The notes under the pieces are model-generated. The model saw only the letters and a program-made list of their open reading frames with translations, did no database searches and was not told the origin of the DNA. Made by a program: the position numbers and the translations under genes. Below are positions 35,157 to 43,440 of a DNA stretch of 64,000 nt, in pieces; the stretch's first letter is position 1, and every line of letters starts with the position of its first letter. Origin of the DNA: Lentzea sp. NBRC 102530 (GTDB taxonomy: Bacteria; Actinomycetota; Actinomycetes; Mycobacteriales; Pseudonocardiaceae); the NCBI RefSeq assembly GCF_030269365.1, contig NZ_BSTF01000008.1, positions 62,001-126,000 of the forward strand, in the 5' to 3' direction.

Positions 35157-35938
35157 TCCTCGGCGTGCACGGCATCTGGAACTACAAGTACTTCCGCGAG
35201 AACGGATCTGAGGAGGCTGCCGCGGCCGCGATGGCTGAGGATTGGGCGAAGGCGTTGGGACGCAACGATGTAGGTGCCGCCTATTACGCGCACCTGCTCC
35301 ACCGCGGCACGGCGATGGGTGCGGACGACGACCCGGCCAGGCTGGAGCCGGGCGCTCAGGACCTGTTGGTCGAGTGGGCGGAGTTGTTGCAGCCGGGCGA
35401 GCACATCCCGCAGGGGCCTCGGACGAGGAGGGCTCGGCAGGCGGCCGACTGGATGACGCGGAAGTTCGGTGGAGCGGCTCGGGTGTTCGCGATCGCGTTC
35501 TGCCGCGAGGTGCACACGTATCTGTCCACACCGGACTCGCCGCGGCGGCTGGCCGCGCGCAGGGCGGTGGCGGACGCGATCATGCGGCATCGGCCTGAGG
35601 TGATCGTCGCGCACTCACTGGGCAGCGTCGTCACGTACGAAACGCTTTGGGCGCACCAGGAGCACGACGTCGAGTTGCTGGTGACGATCGGTAGTCCGCT
35701 GGCGATGCCCGGGATCGTGGCGCCCCGGCTGGTGCCGCAAGGGGGTGGGATGCCGCCTCGGGTCAAGCGGTGGGTGAACGTCGCGGACGTCGGGGACCTC
35801 GTCGCGATTCCGCGGGGTGGGTTGCGGGACCACTTCGACGGGGTGGAGCAGGACGTCGAAGTCGTTGTGGGGCAATGGGACTTCCACACGGCGGCCGGCT
35901 ACCTGCGCACGGCGGAGGTAGCCGGTCTGCTCGCGTGA
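35153..35938 (+). CDS. Alpha/beta hydrolase (lipase/esterase-like)
   Basis: 261-aa protein with the serine-hydrolase nucleophile elbow AHSLGS, an Asp in VADVGDLVAIP, and a His in WDFHTAAGYL placed as expected for a catalytic triad. The N-terminus ILGVHGIWNY supplies the oxyanion strand. It resembles PGAP1/DUF676-type intracellular lipases. The GTG start overlaps the stop of the caspase-STAND gene (GTGA), so the two are strictly co-translated; this is strong contextual evidence for a second effector or a substrate of the protease. Lipid hydrolysis as a membrane-damaging output is inference. Confidence 0.8.
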   Translation: MILGVHGIWNYKYFRENGSEEAAAAAMAEDWAKALGRNDVGAAYYAHLLHRGTAMGADDDPARLEPGAQDLLVEWAELLQPGEHIPQGPRTRRARQAADWMTRKFGGAARVFAIAFCREVHTYLSTPDSPRRLAARRAVADAIMRHRPEVIVAHSLGSVVTYETLWAHQEHDVELLVTIGSPLAMPGIVAPRLVPQGGGMPPRVKRWVNVADVGDLVAIPRGGLRDHFDGVEQDVEVVVGQWDFHTAAGYLRTAEVAGLLA

Positions 35939-35947
35939 AACCGGGGA

Positions 35948-36385
35948 TCAGGCGGGGGTGAGGCCGCGGCGGAACCACTCGGGCATCTGCTCGTCCGCGC
36001 GCGGGAACCACTTCTGCTCCGTCGCGAAGTTCTCCGGGGACGGGGCCGCGTCGAACTTCGGGGCCTCGTCGCGGTTGTAGCGGATCGAGAACTTGCCGGG
36101 CGGGTCCAAGATGTACTCGAACTCGATCCAGGAGCCGAGGCCCTCGGAGTACATGCCCTTGCGCAGCTGCTGGAACTTGCGCCACACCTCCGGCGGGAAC
36201 GACCAGCCGCGCACGGTGCCGTCCGTCATCTTCACGCCCGTGTCGGCCTCGCTGTGCGGGCCGATCATCTTGGCGCGCAGCACCAGGCGCGACCACCCCT
36301 GCGGCAGGGTCGGCAGGATCTCCTGCGTGATCTCCGCGAGCTTCTCCTGCTGCTCGACGGGGCTGAGCGCCGGCCAGTTCGCCAT
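35948..36385 (-). CDS. YezG-family immunity protein 1
   Basis: 145 aa, soluble. Layout of the YezG/DUF600 antitoxin family: an N-terminal helix (EKLAEITQEILPTLPQGWSR), a beta-sheet core, a W-rich PPEVWRKFQQLRKGMY helix, GKFSIRYNRDE near the usual FxYDxD strand, and ending FPRADEQMPEWFRRGL. In Bacillus, YezG neutralises the nuclease of the LXG toxin YeeF, matching the nuclease-tipped toxin gene next door. ATG 36385 has GGAGGA upstream. It is the distal gene of the toxin operon and a diverged paralogue of the next entry, which suggests duplication after toxin diversification or immunity against related toxins. Confidence 0.75.
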   Translation of the reverse strand: MANWPALSPVEQQEKLAEITQEILPTLPQGWSRLVLRAKMIGPHSEADTGVKMTDGTVRGWSFPPEVWRKFQQLRKGMYSEGLGSWIEFEYILDPPGKFSIRYNRDEAPKFDAAPSPENFATEQKWFPRADEQMPEWFRRGLTPA

Positions 36386-36426
36386 GGTTGTCGCTTCCTC
36401 CTAGATCGCGGTCGTGCCCGGCCAGC

Positions 36427-36885
36427 CTACTGATCGGCCAGGCTCGCCTCGTGTGCGCGCTGGAGTTCGAGCGCGCGCTCGACGAGTTCACGCAGCCAGT
36501 CCGGCACGTGCTCCTCGGTGCGCGGGAAGGCCTCCAGGTCGCGCACGAACATCATCGGATGCAGGTCCGGCGACCAGTTCGGGTTCTCGTCGTAGTTGAA
36601 CGTCACCTCGGGCTCGGCCTCGCGGTGCAGCGTGAACCGGGCGGAGAGCCACGTGCCGCGGCCTTCCTCGTACATCTCCTCGCGCAGCTCCTGCAGCTGG
36701 TCGGTGATCTCCGCCAGCCGCACCTCGCCCGCGAACCGGCCCTCGCCGTCCTTCGCGGACGACGCGAGCTCGTACGCCATGACGTTCGCCCAGACGTCCA
36801 GGGTGACGCGGTTCCAGCCGACCGGGGCGCCCGCCTCGAGCAGCGTGCAGATCTCAGCGACCCTTGTAGCGGTTCTGGGGTCCAT
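36427..36885 (-). CDS. YezG-family immunity protein 2
   Basis: 152 aa with the same fold as its neighbour: VGWNRVTLDVWANV, TDQLQELREEMYEEGRGTW, PEVTFNYDENPNWSP and FPRTEEHVPDWLRELV. It overlaps the toxin 3' end by 32 bp, so it is the immediate cognate immunity gene, translated together with the toxin. The shared blocks (a helix before G-x-G-x-W, F-x-Y-D/R-D/E, and FPR-x(2)-E-x-x-P-x-W) show clear paralogy with immunity protein 1. The assignment to YezG is by pattern only. Confidence 0.75.
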   Translation of the reverse strand: MDPRTATRVAEICTLLEAGAPVGWNRVTLDVWANVMAYELASSAKDGEGRFAGEVRLAEITDQLQELREEMYEEGRGTWLSARFTLHREAEPEVTFNYDENPNWSPDLHPMMFVRDLEAFPRTEEHVPDWLRELVERALELQRAHEASLADQ

Positions 36886-39800
36886 AGTTCACCTCCGGCC
36901 GGTTCGGGAAGACGCGTTCCTTGGTGACCACGTTCTCCACCACCGGCTTGTTGTCCGGGCCGAGCTGAACGCTACCGTCCGCGTTCCGCGCGTACGTGAC
37001 CTCCTGCCAGCGCATGGTCACCTCGGACGGCACGCCGTCGGCCTCGCGCGTCGCCCGCACCTGGTAGTTCTGGATGTCCTGGTGCGGCTGCCCGGCGAAG
37101 TCGACGAGCTCCTTCTCCTTGGCGCGCCACGACGGGTCGTGGAACCAGCCGTCGCGCGCGTTGCCGGAGTTCGACGCCGCCATCTGCCCGTGCATGTTGA
37201 GGTACTCGCCGAACCCGCCGAGCTCGTTGGCCAGCAGGTGACCGCCGGCCCACTTGACCCGCGAGTCCTCGATCTCCTGCGGTGTGAGCTCGCGGTCCGG
37301 CGGGTTGCTCGGGTACGCGGCCTCGCCTTCCTGGTAGGCGCGCTGCTGGGCACCCTTGCCCGCGTCGTCGTCGCGGTAGTTCTTGTTCTGGCCGCCCGCC
37401 TCGACGTCACCCGTCATCGAGTCGGTCTGCCCGTGCTGGTCCGTGTGGAAGGACAGCATCTTCTCGTTGTTGTGGTAGTTCGGCACCTGGTACTTGGCGT
37501 CCGGCAGCAACGGGTGGCTGAGGTCGGGGTTGAAGCCGGACCACTTGCCCTTGCCGTCGATGTTCATGTCCTGGCGGCCCGGCGTCGCCTCGACCCACTT
37601 GACGTTGCCGTCGCCGTCGGTGATGAACGTCGTGCGCGTGCCGTTCTCGTTGCGGACCGGGTACTCCGTCCACGGCTCGAGCGGCTGGTGGTCGCGCAAC
37701 GGCACCGGCACCGGATCGGGGTTCTCGACCGGCCGGAGCCGGTCGGGCTCGGTGTTGCCGTCCGGGACCGTCTCGCGGTCGCGGTGCGGCGCCTCGATCT
37801 CCTCGTGCCGGTTGAGCGGCCTCGGCGGCGCGTCGGGGTTGTTCGGGTCGATCGGCTGGTGCGTGGGCCGGTCGAAGTCGACGAACCGCTCGGTGAACGC
37901 CGGGTCGTCCGGCGAGATGACCCGGTCCTGCGGGGGCGGCGTGTACTCGGGGTCGTCGGTCGGGTCGTGCTGCTGGTTCTCGGGATCGTCGTTGTTGGTG
38001 TCGGGCGCGTCGTCGTCGCCGCGGTCCCTGGCGTCCGCACCGTCGGTGTCGCGGTCGCTGCCGGGCGCGTACCCGTCCTCGCTGGCCCTGGTGCGGCTGC
38101 CGTCCGGGTGGTGCGTCTCCCACTCGCCGTTCGGCGGGATCCTGGGACTGCGCGTGCCGTCGGGCCCGATCTCGGGGTCGCTCGTGAACACCCGGCCGCT
38201 GCTGTCGGTCCACGCGGGCTTGTTCGGCGCCACGACGGGAGCGTCGAGGTGGTGGGCGAGTTGCTGCGCGAAGTCGTTGCTGCCCGCGTCGCACCCGATG
38301 AGCCGCACGGGCCGGCTGCCGTCGTAACCGCTGCGCCGCAACATGTCCGCGTACTCGGCGGGCGTGTAGTCGTGCCCGCCGATGCGCGCCCGGCCGTCCG
38401 GCGTGACGTGCACGTCGGCGGTGAAGAAGCGCGGGTCCTCCGGCACGCGGTGCGGCAGGTCGCCCATGTCGGCGTCGCCACCGTGGTGCGACACACCGGC
38501 GGGCGTCTGCTCGGCGTGCCTCTCGTGGGCCTGCTCGGGGGAGGGGCGCTCTTCGGAGTGCGTGTTCGGGCTGTCGTTCGGGCTGTCGGCGGGGCCGTCG
38601 GAGTCGTGGTGCCCGGGCCCGTCGCCATCGCGGTGGCCGGGGCCGTCGGGACCGTGGCCGGGGCCTTGACCGTTGGGCTGGTGGTGCGGCTGGCCGGGAG
38701 CGTCCGGACGGGAGGCGGGGTGCGGCTGGCCGGGCGCGTCAGGTCGTGAGCCGGGTCCGTCGGGACGGGGACCGAAACCGTCCGGTCGTGAGCCGGGGGC
38801 GTCGGGACGGGGACCGAAGCCGTCGGGCCGTGAGCCGGGGCCGTCGGTGCGGGGGCCTGGCACGTCCGGGCGGGAGCCGGGGTGGGGCTGGCCGGGTGCG
38901 TCGGTCCGGGGGCCGGGATGGGTCAGGGGGCCGTCGGCGCCGCGCGGGCGTGCGCCGTCGGGACGGTGCTGCGGCGCATCAGGCCTGCTGGGACCGCCGG
39001 GGTGTCCTCCGGGCGCGTCGGTGCGGGGGCGCGAGGCGTCCGGACGCGAACCGGGTCCGTCGGGGCGCGAACCAGGACCGTCCGGGCGGGGACCAGGTCC
39101 GTCGGGCCGTGCGCCGGGACCGCTGGGCGTGTGCGAGCCGGGGCCGCCGTGCGGTGCGCCGCCGGGGCCGTTCGGCGTGAAGCCGGGCTGCTGCGGGATC
39201 TGGGGAGCGTTGGGGGAGTTGGGGGTGTTCGGACCGGCGTGCGGCGCAGACGGGGCGTCCGCGTGGGTCGGCGAGGTGGTCGACTGCGGACGCGTCGGCG
39301 CGTCCGGCCTGCCCGCCGGGGAGGTCGTGCCGGGGCCGTGCGGTCCGTCGGGGGAGTGAGGAGCGCCCGGACCGCCATGCGGCGCGTTCGGGGTGGACGG
39401 TGCGTTGGGTGCGCTCGGGCCGCCGTGCGGTGCCGAAGGTGCGTTCGGGCTGGTGGGCGCGCTGGGACCGCCGTGCGGGGCGGAGGGTGCGCTGGGCGCG
39501 TTCGGCGTGCTGGACGGGCCGAAGTTCGGCTGGGACGGGCGGGGCGACGACGGGGTGGTGTCCGGGGTGCGCTGGGACGGCATGCCGGAGCCCAGGTCGC
39601 CGCGCGAACCCGGCGTGCCCGTCCAGCCGCTGCCCGCACCCGGACGTGCGCCGCCCGCCGACGGGGCGTTGCCGGAGGGCGCGCCAGCCGGGCCGCCTGC
39701 CGGACCGCCCATCGGGCCCTGCTGCGGGGTGGTGGAGGGGCCGGACGGGGTCGTGTCGCGCGGGGCGGACGGGGCGTGCTGCGTCGGGGCCTCGGGGGCC

Positions 39801-41128
39801 GTGACGCCTGCCTGGGTGGTTTGGCCGGTGTTGCGCGGGGGAGCCGCAGGGGCGTCTGGAGTGGAGGACGGGCCGTGCGCGCTCGGCGCCGTCGGGCTGC
39901 CCGTGGGGGCGCCGCTCGACGGCGAGTTCGGGGCGTTCGGCGAGTTCGAGGTGTTCGGCGCGTCTGGGGTCGACGAAGGCGACGGGCCGTTCGACGACGG
40001 GCTGTTCGGCGTGGACGAAGGTCCGCTCGGCGAAGGGGAAGGGGAAGGGGAAGGGGAAGGGGACGACGTCGGGCTGGGCGCGTCGGGAGAGGACGGTGAA
40101 CCCGGTGACCCAGGCGAGTTCGGTGTTCCCGCACCGGGCGACGACGGCGACGACGGCGACCCGGGAGACGAGGGCGAAGCGTCCGGCGGGGAAGGCGAGG
40201 CGTCCGGCGACGAAGAAGTCGGCGAGCCGCTCGTGTGCGTGCCACCGGCGTTCGGCAGGTCGGGTGCCTTGGTCGAGTGGAACAGGCCGCCCGGCTTGAT
40301 GGACTTGGTCGAGATGACGTCCAGGCCGGTCACCTTGCCGACCAGCTTGCCCACGACCTTCATGATCTTCGTGAAGACCTCGACGATCTTCCCCAGCATC
40401 GGGGAGACCTTCTTGATGGTCTTGATGAGCTTCTCGATCAGCTCACCGATGCGGGTCGCCCACTTCGAGATCGCGGTCACGGCCTGCGCCACGATCACCG
40501 GCGTGCCGAAGCCGAGCGTGAACACGGCCTCCAGCACCCACGTGATCAGCTTGCCGACCAGGTCCGCGATCAGGTCGCGCACCATCTCGCGCACGAACGC
40601 CACGACCATGCCCATGATGCCGACGACGGTGCCGACCGACCCGGCGGTGGAGGCGGCACCGGCCAGCGCGTCGCCTTGGGCCGCGGCGGCGGCGCGGTAG
40701 GAGTCGGCGGCCGGACCGGTCCACTGGGACGTTCCCTGCTGGACGGCCGCCTGGTAGTCCTGCGCCACCTTGCCGATCTCCGCGGACACCTTGTTCCAGG
40801 TGGCGGAGTACGACTCGATCACCGGCGGGTTGCCGGCCAGCCAGTCCAGCGCTTCCTTCAACGGCTGCATGTGTTCCATCAGGAACGACGCGGCGGAGGA
40901 CAGCAGCGTGCCGAACGGGTCGATCGCCATGGACGCGGCGTCCGCCACCAGGCCGACCATGCCGAGGCCGGCCTCGACCCAGCTGCCGTCCTTGATGCCG
41001 TTGTAGGTGTCCATCGCGGACTCGGCGATCGAGATGCCGGTCATCCAGCCGTTGTCGCCGGTGCCCGCGTTCATGAACCCCGTCGGCGCGGCGTCGGGCT
41101 GGACGACCAGGGGATTGGGGTTCGTCAT
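36854..41128 (-). CDS. Polymorphic toxin: WXG-like head, Pro/Ser/Gly repeats, C-terminal nuclease
   Basis: 1424-aa probable ESX-exported toxin. Residues 1-280 carry a WXG100-like helical module (GTSQWTGPAADSYRAAA) and hydrophobic helices (VGIMGMVVAFVREMV). About 300-880 is low-complexity Pro/Ser/Gly repeat with PDGPGSRPDG units. About 895-1040 is a pre-toxin domain (RFFTADVHVTP, RPVRLIGCDAGSNDFAQQL, PNGEWETHHPDG) found in many actinobacterial toxins, possibly a self-cleaving or processing module. The C-terminal 200 residues resemble EndA/NucM-type DNA/RNA non-specific endonucleases: KWAGGHLLANELGGFGEYLN with a downstream SWRAKEKELVDF. The nuclease call agrees with the adjacent YezG immunity genes. 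GC-rich repeats produce long meaningless ORFs on the other strand. Confidence 0.85.
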   Translation of the reverse strand: MTNPNPLVVQPDAAPTGFMNAGTGDNGWMTGISIAESAMDTYNGIKDGSWVEAGLGMVGLVADAASMAIDPFGTLLSSAASFLMEHMQPLKEALDWLAGNPPVIESYSATWNKVSAEIGKVAQDYQAAVQQGTSQWTGPAADSYRAAAAAQGDALAGAASTAGSVGTVVGIMGMVVAFVREMVRDLIADLVGKLITWVLEAVFTLGFGTPVIVAQAVTAISKWATRIGELIEKLIKTIKKVSPMLGKIVEVFTKIMKVVGKLVGKVTGLDVISTKSIKPGGLFHSTKAPDLPNAGGTHTSGSPTSSSPDASPSPPDASPSSPGSPSSPSSPGAGTPNSPGSPGSPSSPDAPSPTSSPSPSPSPSPSPSGPSSTPNSPSSNGPSPSSTPDAPNTSNSPNAPNSPSSGAPTGSPTAPSAHGPSSTPDAPAAPPRNTGQTTQAGVTAPEAPTQHAPSAPRDTTPSGPSTTPQQGPMGGPAGGPAGAPSGNAPSAGGARPGAGSGWTGTPGSRGDLGSGMPSQRTPDTTPSSPRPSQPNFGPSSTPNAPSAPSAPHGGPSAPTSPNAPSAPHGGPSAPNAPSTPNAPHGGPGAPHSPDGPHGPGTTSPAGRPDAPTRPQSTTSPTHADAPSAPHAGPNTPNSPNAPQIPQQPGFTPNGPGGAPHGGPGSHTPSGPGARPDGPGPRPDGPGSRPDGPGSRPDASRPRTDAPGGHPGGPSRPDAPQHRPDGARPRGADGPLTHPGPRTDAPGQPHPGSRPDVPGPRTDGPGSRPDGFGPRPDAPGSRPDGFGPRPDGPGSRPDAPGQPHPASRPDAPGQPHHQPNGQGPGHGPDGPGHRDGDGPGHHDSDGPADSPNDSPNTHSEERPSPEQAHERHAEQTPAGVSHHGGDADMGDLPHRVPEDPRFFTADVHVTPDGRARIGGHDYTPAEYADMLRRSGYDGSRPVRLIGCDAGSNDFAQQLAHHLDAPVVAPNKPAWTDSSGRVFTSDPEIGPDGTRSPRIPPNGEWETHHPDGSRTRASEDGYAPGSDRDTDGADARDRGDDDAPDTNNDDPENQQHDPTDDPEYTPPPQDRVISPDDPAFTERFVDFDRPTHQPIDPNNPDAPPRPLNRHEEIEAPHRDRETVPDGNTEPDRLRPVENPDPVPVPLRDHQPLEPWTEYPVRNENGTRTTFITDGDGNVKWVEATPGRQDMNIDGKGKWSGFNPDLSHPLLPDAKYQVPNYHNNEKMLSFHTDQHGQTDSMTGDVEAGGQNKNYRDDDAGKGAQQRAYQEGEAAYPSNPPDRELTPQEIEDSRVKWAGGHLLANELGGFGEYLNMHGQMAASNSGNARDGWFHDPSWRAKEKELVDFAGQPHQDIQNYQVRATREADGVPSEVTMRWQEVTYARNADGSVQLGPDNKPVVENVVTKERVFPNRPEVNYGPQNRYKGR
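40033..40062. repeat. Five tandem AAGGGG hexamers (G-quadruplex-prone)
   Basis: Perfect (AAGGGG)5 on the plus strand inside the toxin gene, encoding alternating Ser-Pro on the minus strand. The hexamer keeps reading frame, so copy number can change the linker length without truncation. Five G4 runs separated by AA are a textbook G-quadruplex motif, located on the template strand for the toxin. Confidence 0.9.
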
Positions 41129-41296
41129 CGCGCGCCTCCGACCGTCTTGGCGTTGTCCGACTCGCGTTCAGGCACGGTGGCGACCTTCCCCCGGAACGTA
41201 CAGGTTCCACAGGATGACGCAGCGTTCCGCGAACCGGTTCCACCAGGCGCGCAAATGGGCCGTTCGGAGCAACGCCGATCCGCCGGTGAGCAGGAA
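41129..41296. other. Intergenic region upstream of the toxin gene
   Basis: 168 bp between the toxin start and the histidine kinase stop. It holds the ECF-type promoter described separately, an inverted repeat GGAAC-N6-GTTCC at 41193-41208, the 10-bp palindrome GAACCGGTTC at 41231-41240, and two GGTTCCAC copies at about 41203 and 41236. No ORF is supported. Confidence 0.55.
41216..41241 (-). promoter_or_regulatory. Candidate ECF-sigma promoter for the toxin operon
   Basis: On the minus strand GGAACC (41241-41236), a 16-nt spacer and CGTC (41219-41216) match the GGAAC-N16/17-CGTC form recognised by many actinobacterial ECF sigma factors. Transcription would begin near 41209, giving a leader of about 80 nt before the toxin ATG at 41128. 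This suggests envelope- or stress-induced toxin expression. Based on pattern only. Confidence 0.5.
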
Positions 41297-42727
41297 CTAA
41301 ACGGTCAGATCCACCACCGCGCGCGTCGCGGTCGTGACGGGCCGGTGCTCGCCGAAGATGCGGCCGTGGTCCAGTTCGGCGCGGGGGACCGGGCGCGGTT
41401 CGGGGATGAAGTCGTGGGTGGAGACGATCGAGCCGTTGAGGAACTGCCAGACCTCGTCGCCGACCCGTTGCTGGGTCGCCGCGGCCTTCCTCGGCTGGGA
41501 GATGCCGGTGGGAATCGTTGCCACGAACCGGATTCCGCGAAAGCCCTCGGCGTCGGTGGCCTTGAGCGTGCCCTGGTGCCTGCTGGCGATGCGCCGCGCG
41601 ATCGCGAGCCCGAGGCCCGCGCCACCCGCCGCGCGCGTCCGTGCCTCGTCGAGCCGCGTGAACCTGTCGAACACCCGCTCCCGGTCCGCCTCCGGGATGC
41701 CCGGCCCGTCGTCGATGACCTCCAGCGTCGCCGAGGTCCCGCCCCTGAGCCGCACGACGACCTCCGTGCCGGCGTGCCGCTCGGCGTTGTCCAGCAGGTT
41801 GCCGAGCAACCGCGACAGCTGGGCTTTGCGGCCGGGCACGACCACGTGCTCGTCGGCGTGGAGCGTCACCATCGCCCGCCGTGACACCTCTCGCCGGGCG
41901 AGCGCCGTCAGGTCGACGGTGTCCACCTTGTCGAGCGCGTCGGCGTCCAACCTGGCCAGCAGCAACAGGTCCGTCGTCAGCTCCTGCAACCGTTCCGCGT
42001 CCTCCAGCGCCGCCTTGACCACCGTCGGCCAGTCCGCCAGTTCGGGGTGCGACAACGCGATCTCCAGCTCGGCCCGCAACGCCGCCAGCGGGCTGCGCAG
42101 CTCGTGCGAGGCGTCCCCGACGAACCGGCGGGTGTCCTCGACCGTGCGGTGCATCCGGTCGAGCGTCCCGTTGATCGCGGCCCCCAGCCGGGCGATCTCG
42201 TTGTCCGACGACGGCACCGGCACGCGCCGGGTGAGGTTGTTCTCGTTGACCTCGGCCACTTCCGCCCGCATCGCCCCGATGGGCCGCAACACCCTGCTGA
42301 CCGCGGTCAGCACCGTGACCGCCACCAGCGCGGTGACCGACATCAGCACCCCGAGCACGATCAACGAGACGTTGTTCAGCTCGAGTTGCGCGGTGGACGC
42401 GATCGACCGCGCCGTCGTTTCGTCGAGGTGCGGTCCGTCGCCGATCACGTCGTACGGCGCGTCGGTGCGGAAGGGCCACAACGAAAGGCGCGGCCGGATC
42501 TCCGTGTTCGCGTACCGCACGTTCGCCGACGGCATCGACACAGTCGTCTGCTGGTACAGCTGAACGCACTTCTGCCCCGCGCACGCGAAGTGCGTCCGCG
42601 ACTGGTCCGCCGTCTGCGTCACGATCTGCTCGCGCTGCGACTCGACCATCAGCACCCCGGCCACGCCGAGCAGCACCGCCGTGGCCACCCCGGCCAGCAC
42701 GGTAACCCTGACCTGCAAGGACTTCAC
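41297..42727 (-). CDS. Sensor histidine kinase (OmpR-partner type)
   Basis: 476-aa membrane kinase. A first helix (VTVLAGVATAVLLGVAGVLM) and a second (SLIVLGVLMSVTALVAVTVL) flank an extracytoplasmic loop of about 85 residues with two Cys (CAGQKC). HAMP region, then H-box DASHELRSPLAAL, N-box LLGNLLDNAERHA and G-boxes DDGPGI and GGAGLGLAIARR are all complete. The C-terminal 50 residues beyond the ATPase domain are unusual in sequence and may be a docking tail. The GTG start overlaps the response regulator stop (GTGA), so regulator and kinase are translated together. The signal is unknown; the location beside a toxin gene with a stress-type promoter may not be accidental. Confidence 0.92.
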   Translation of the reverse strand: MKSLQVRVTVLAGVATAVLLGVAGVLMVESQREQIVTQTADQSRTHFACAGQKCVQLYQQTTVSMPSANVRYANTEIRPRLSLWPFRTDAPYDVIGDGPHLDETTARSIASTAQLELNNVSLIVLGVLMSVTALVAVTVLTAVSRVLRPIGAMRAEVAEVNENNLTRRVPVPSSDNEIARLGAAINGTLDRMHRTVEDTRRFVGDASHELRSPLAALRAELEIALSHPELADWPTVVKAALEDAERLQELTTDLLLLARLDADALDKVDTVDLTALARREVSRRAMVTLHADEHVVVPGRKAQLSRLLGNLLDNAERHAGTEVVVRLRGGTSATLEVIDDGPGIPEADRERVFDRFTRLDEARTRAAGGAGLGLAIARRIASRHQGTLKATDAEGFRGIRFVATIPTGISQPRKAAATQQRVGDEVWQFLNGSIVSTHDFIPEPRPVPRAELDHGRIFGEHRPVTTATRAVVDLTV

Positions 42728-43395
42728 CGGTCCACCAACCTGTACCCGACACCCCGCACCGTCGTGATCGTCCGCCGGTCGAACGGAGCGTCGATCTTGC
42801 GCCGCAACGCGCTGATGTAGACCTCGACGAGGTTCGGGTCGGGGTCCTGCGCCGAGTCCCACACCCCGTCGATGATCTCCGTCTTGGTGACCACCTCGCC
42901 CGCGTGCCTCAGCAGGAAGTTCAGCACGGAGAACTCCTTGGCCTTGAGGTCGATCCGCGCCGTCCCCCGATGGCACTCCCTGGACACCGGGTCCAGCACC
43001 AGGTCCCCGGCGCGCAGGAGCACCGGCTGCGCCGTCCTGCTCCGGCGCGCCAACGCCCGCAGCCGCGCGACCAGCACCACGTACGAGAACGGCTTGGTCA
43101 GGTAGTCGTCGGCCCCGGTGTCGAGCCCCTCGGCCTCGTCGAACTCGCCGTCCTTGGCCGTGAGCATGAGGATCGGCGTCCACACCCCGGCGTCCCGCAG
43201 CTCCGAGCACACCCGATAACCGTTGAGCCCGGGCAACATGATGTCGAGGACGATGACGTCGTAGGGGTGCTCGCGGGCGCGCCACAACCCGTCGGTCCCG
43301 TTCCGCTCGACGTCGACCGCGAACCCCTCCGCCGTCAGCCCGCGGGTGAGCAGGTCGGCGAGACGGGGGTCATCCTCCACCACGAGCACGCGCAT
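42724..43395 (-). CDS. OmpR/PhoB-family response regulator
   Basis: 223 aa. Receiver domain with acidic pocket VVEDD and phospho-acceptor Asp in VIVLDIMLPGLNGY, Thr in MLTAKDG and Lys in YLTKPFSY. C-terminal winged helix ends RRTITTVRGVGYRLV, as in OmpR/PhoB proteins. MRVLVVEDDP at 43395 was preferred over an ATG at 43413, as the family starts here. It is the first gene of the two-gene operon with the kinase. Direct repeats 46-72 bp upstream are probable autoregulatory sites. Confidence 0.93.
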   Translation of the reverse strand: MRVLVVEDDPRLADLLTRGLTAEGFAVDVERNGTDGLWRAREHPYDVIVLDIMLPGLNGYRVCSELRDAGVWTPILMLTAKDGEFDEAEGLDTGADDYLTKPFSYVVLVARLRALARRSRTAQPVLLRAGDLVLDPVSRECHRGTARIDLKAKEFSVLNFLLRHAGEVVTKTEIIDGVWDSAQDPDPNLVEVYISALRRKIDAPFDRRTITTVRGVGYRLVDR

Positions 43396-43440
43396 GGGGG
43401 CAGCCTGCCGCATCGATCACGACCGCGTCCTGAAATCCGG

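Noticed and set aside
36596..38749. Long plus-strand ORF (717 codons) opposite the toxin gene
   Set aside because: Its Val/Arg/Gly-rich translation comes from GC-rich repeats read on the opposite strand; no domain, and the minus-strand frame has clear WXG, pre-toxin and nuclease motifs.
38690..39600. CRISPR-like array suggested by repeated GC-rich units
   Set aside because: Units are coding, in frame, variable in length and without constant spacers; they encode PDG/PGSRP repeats of the toxin.
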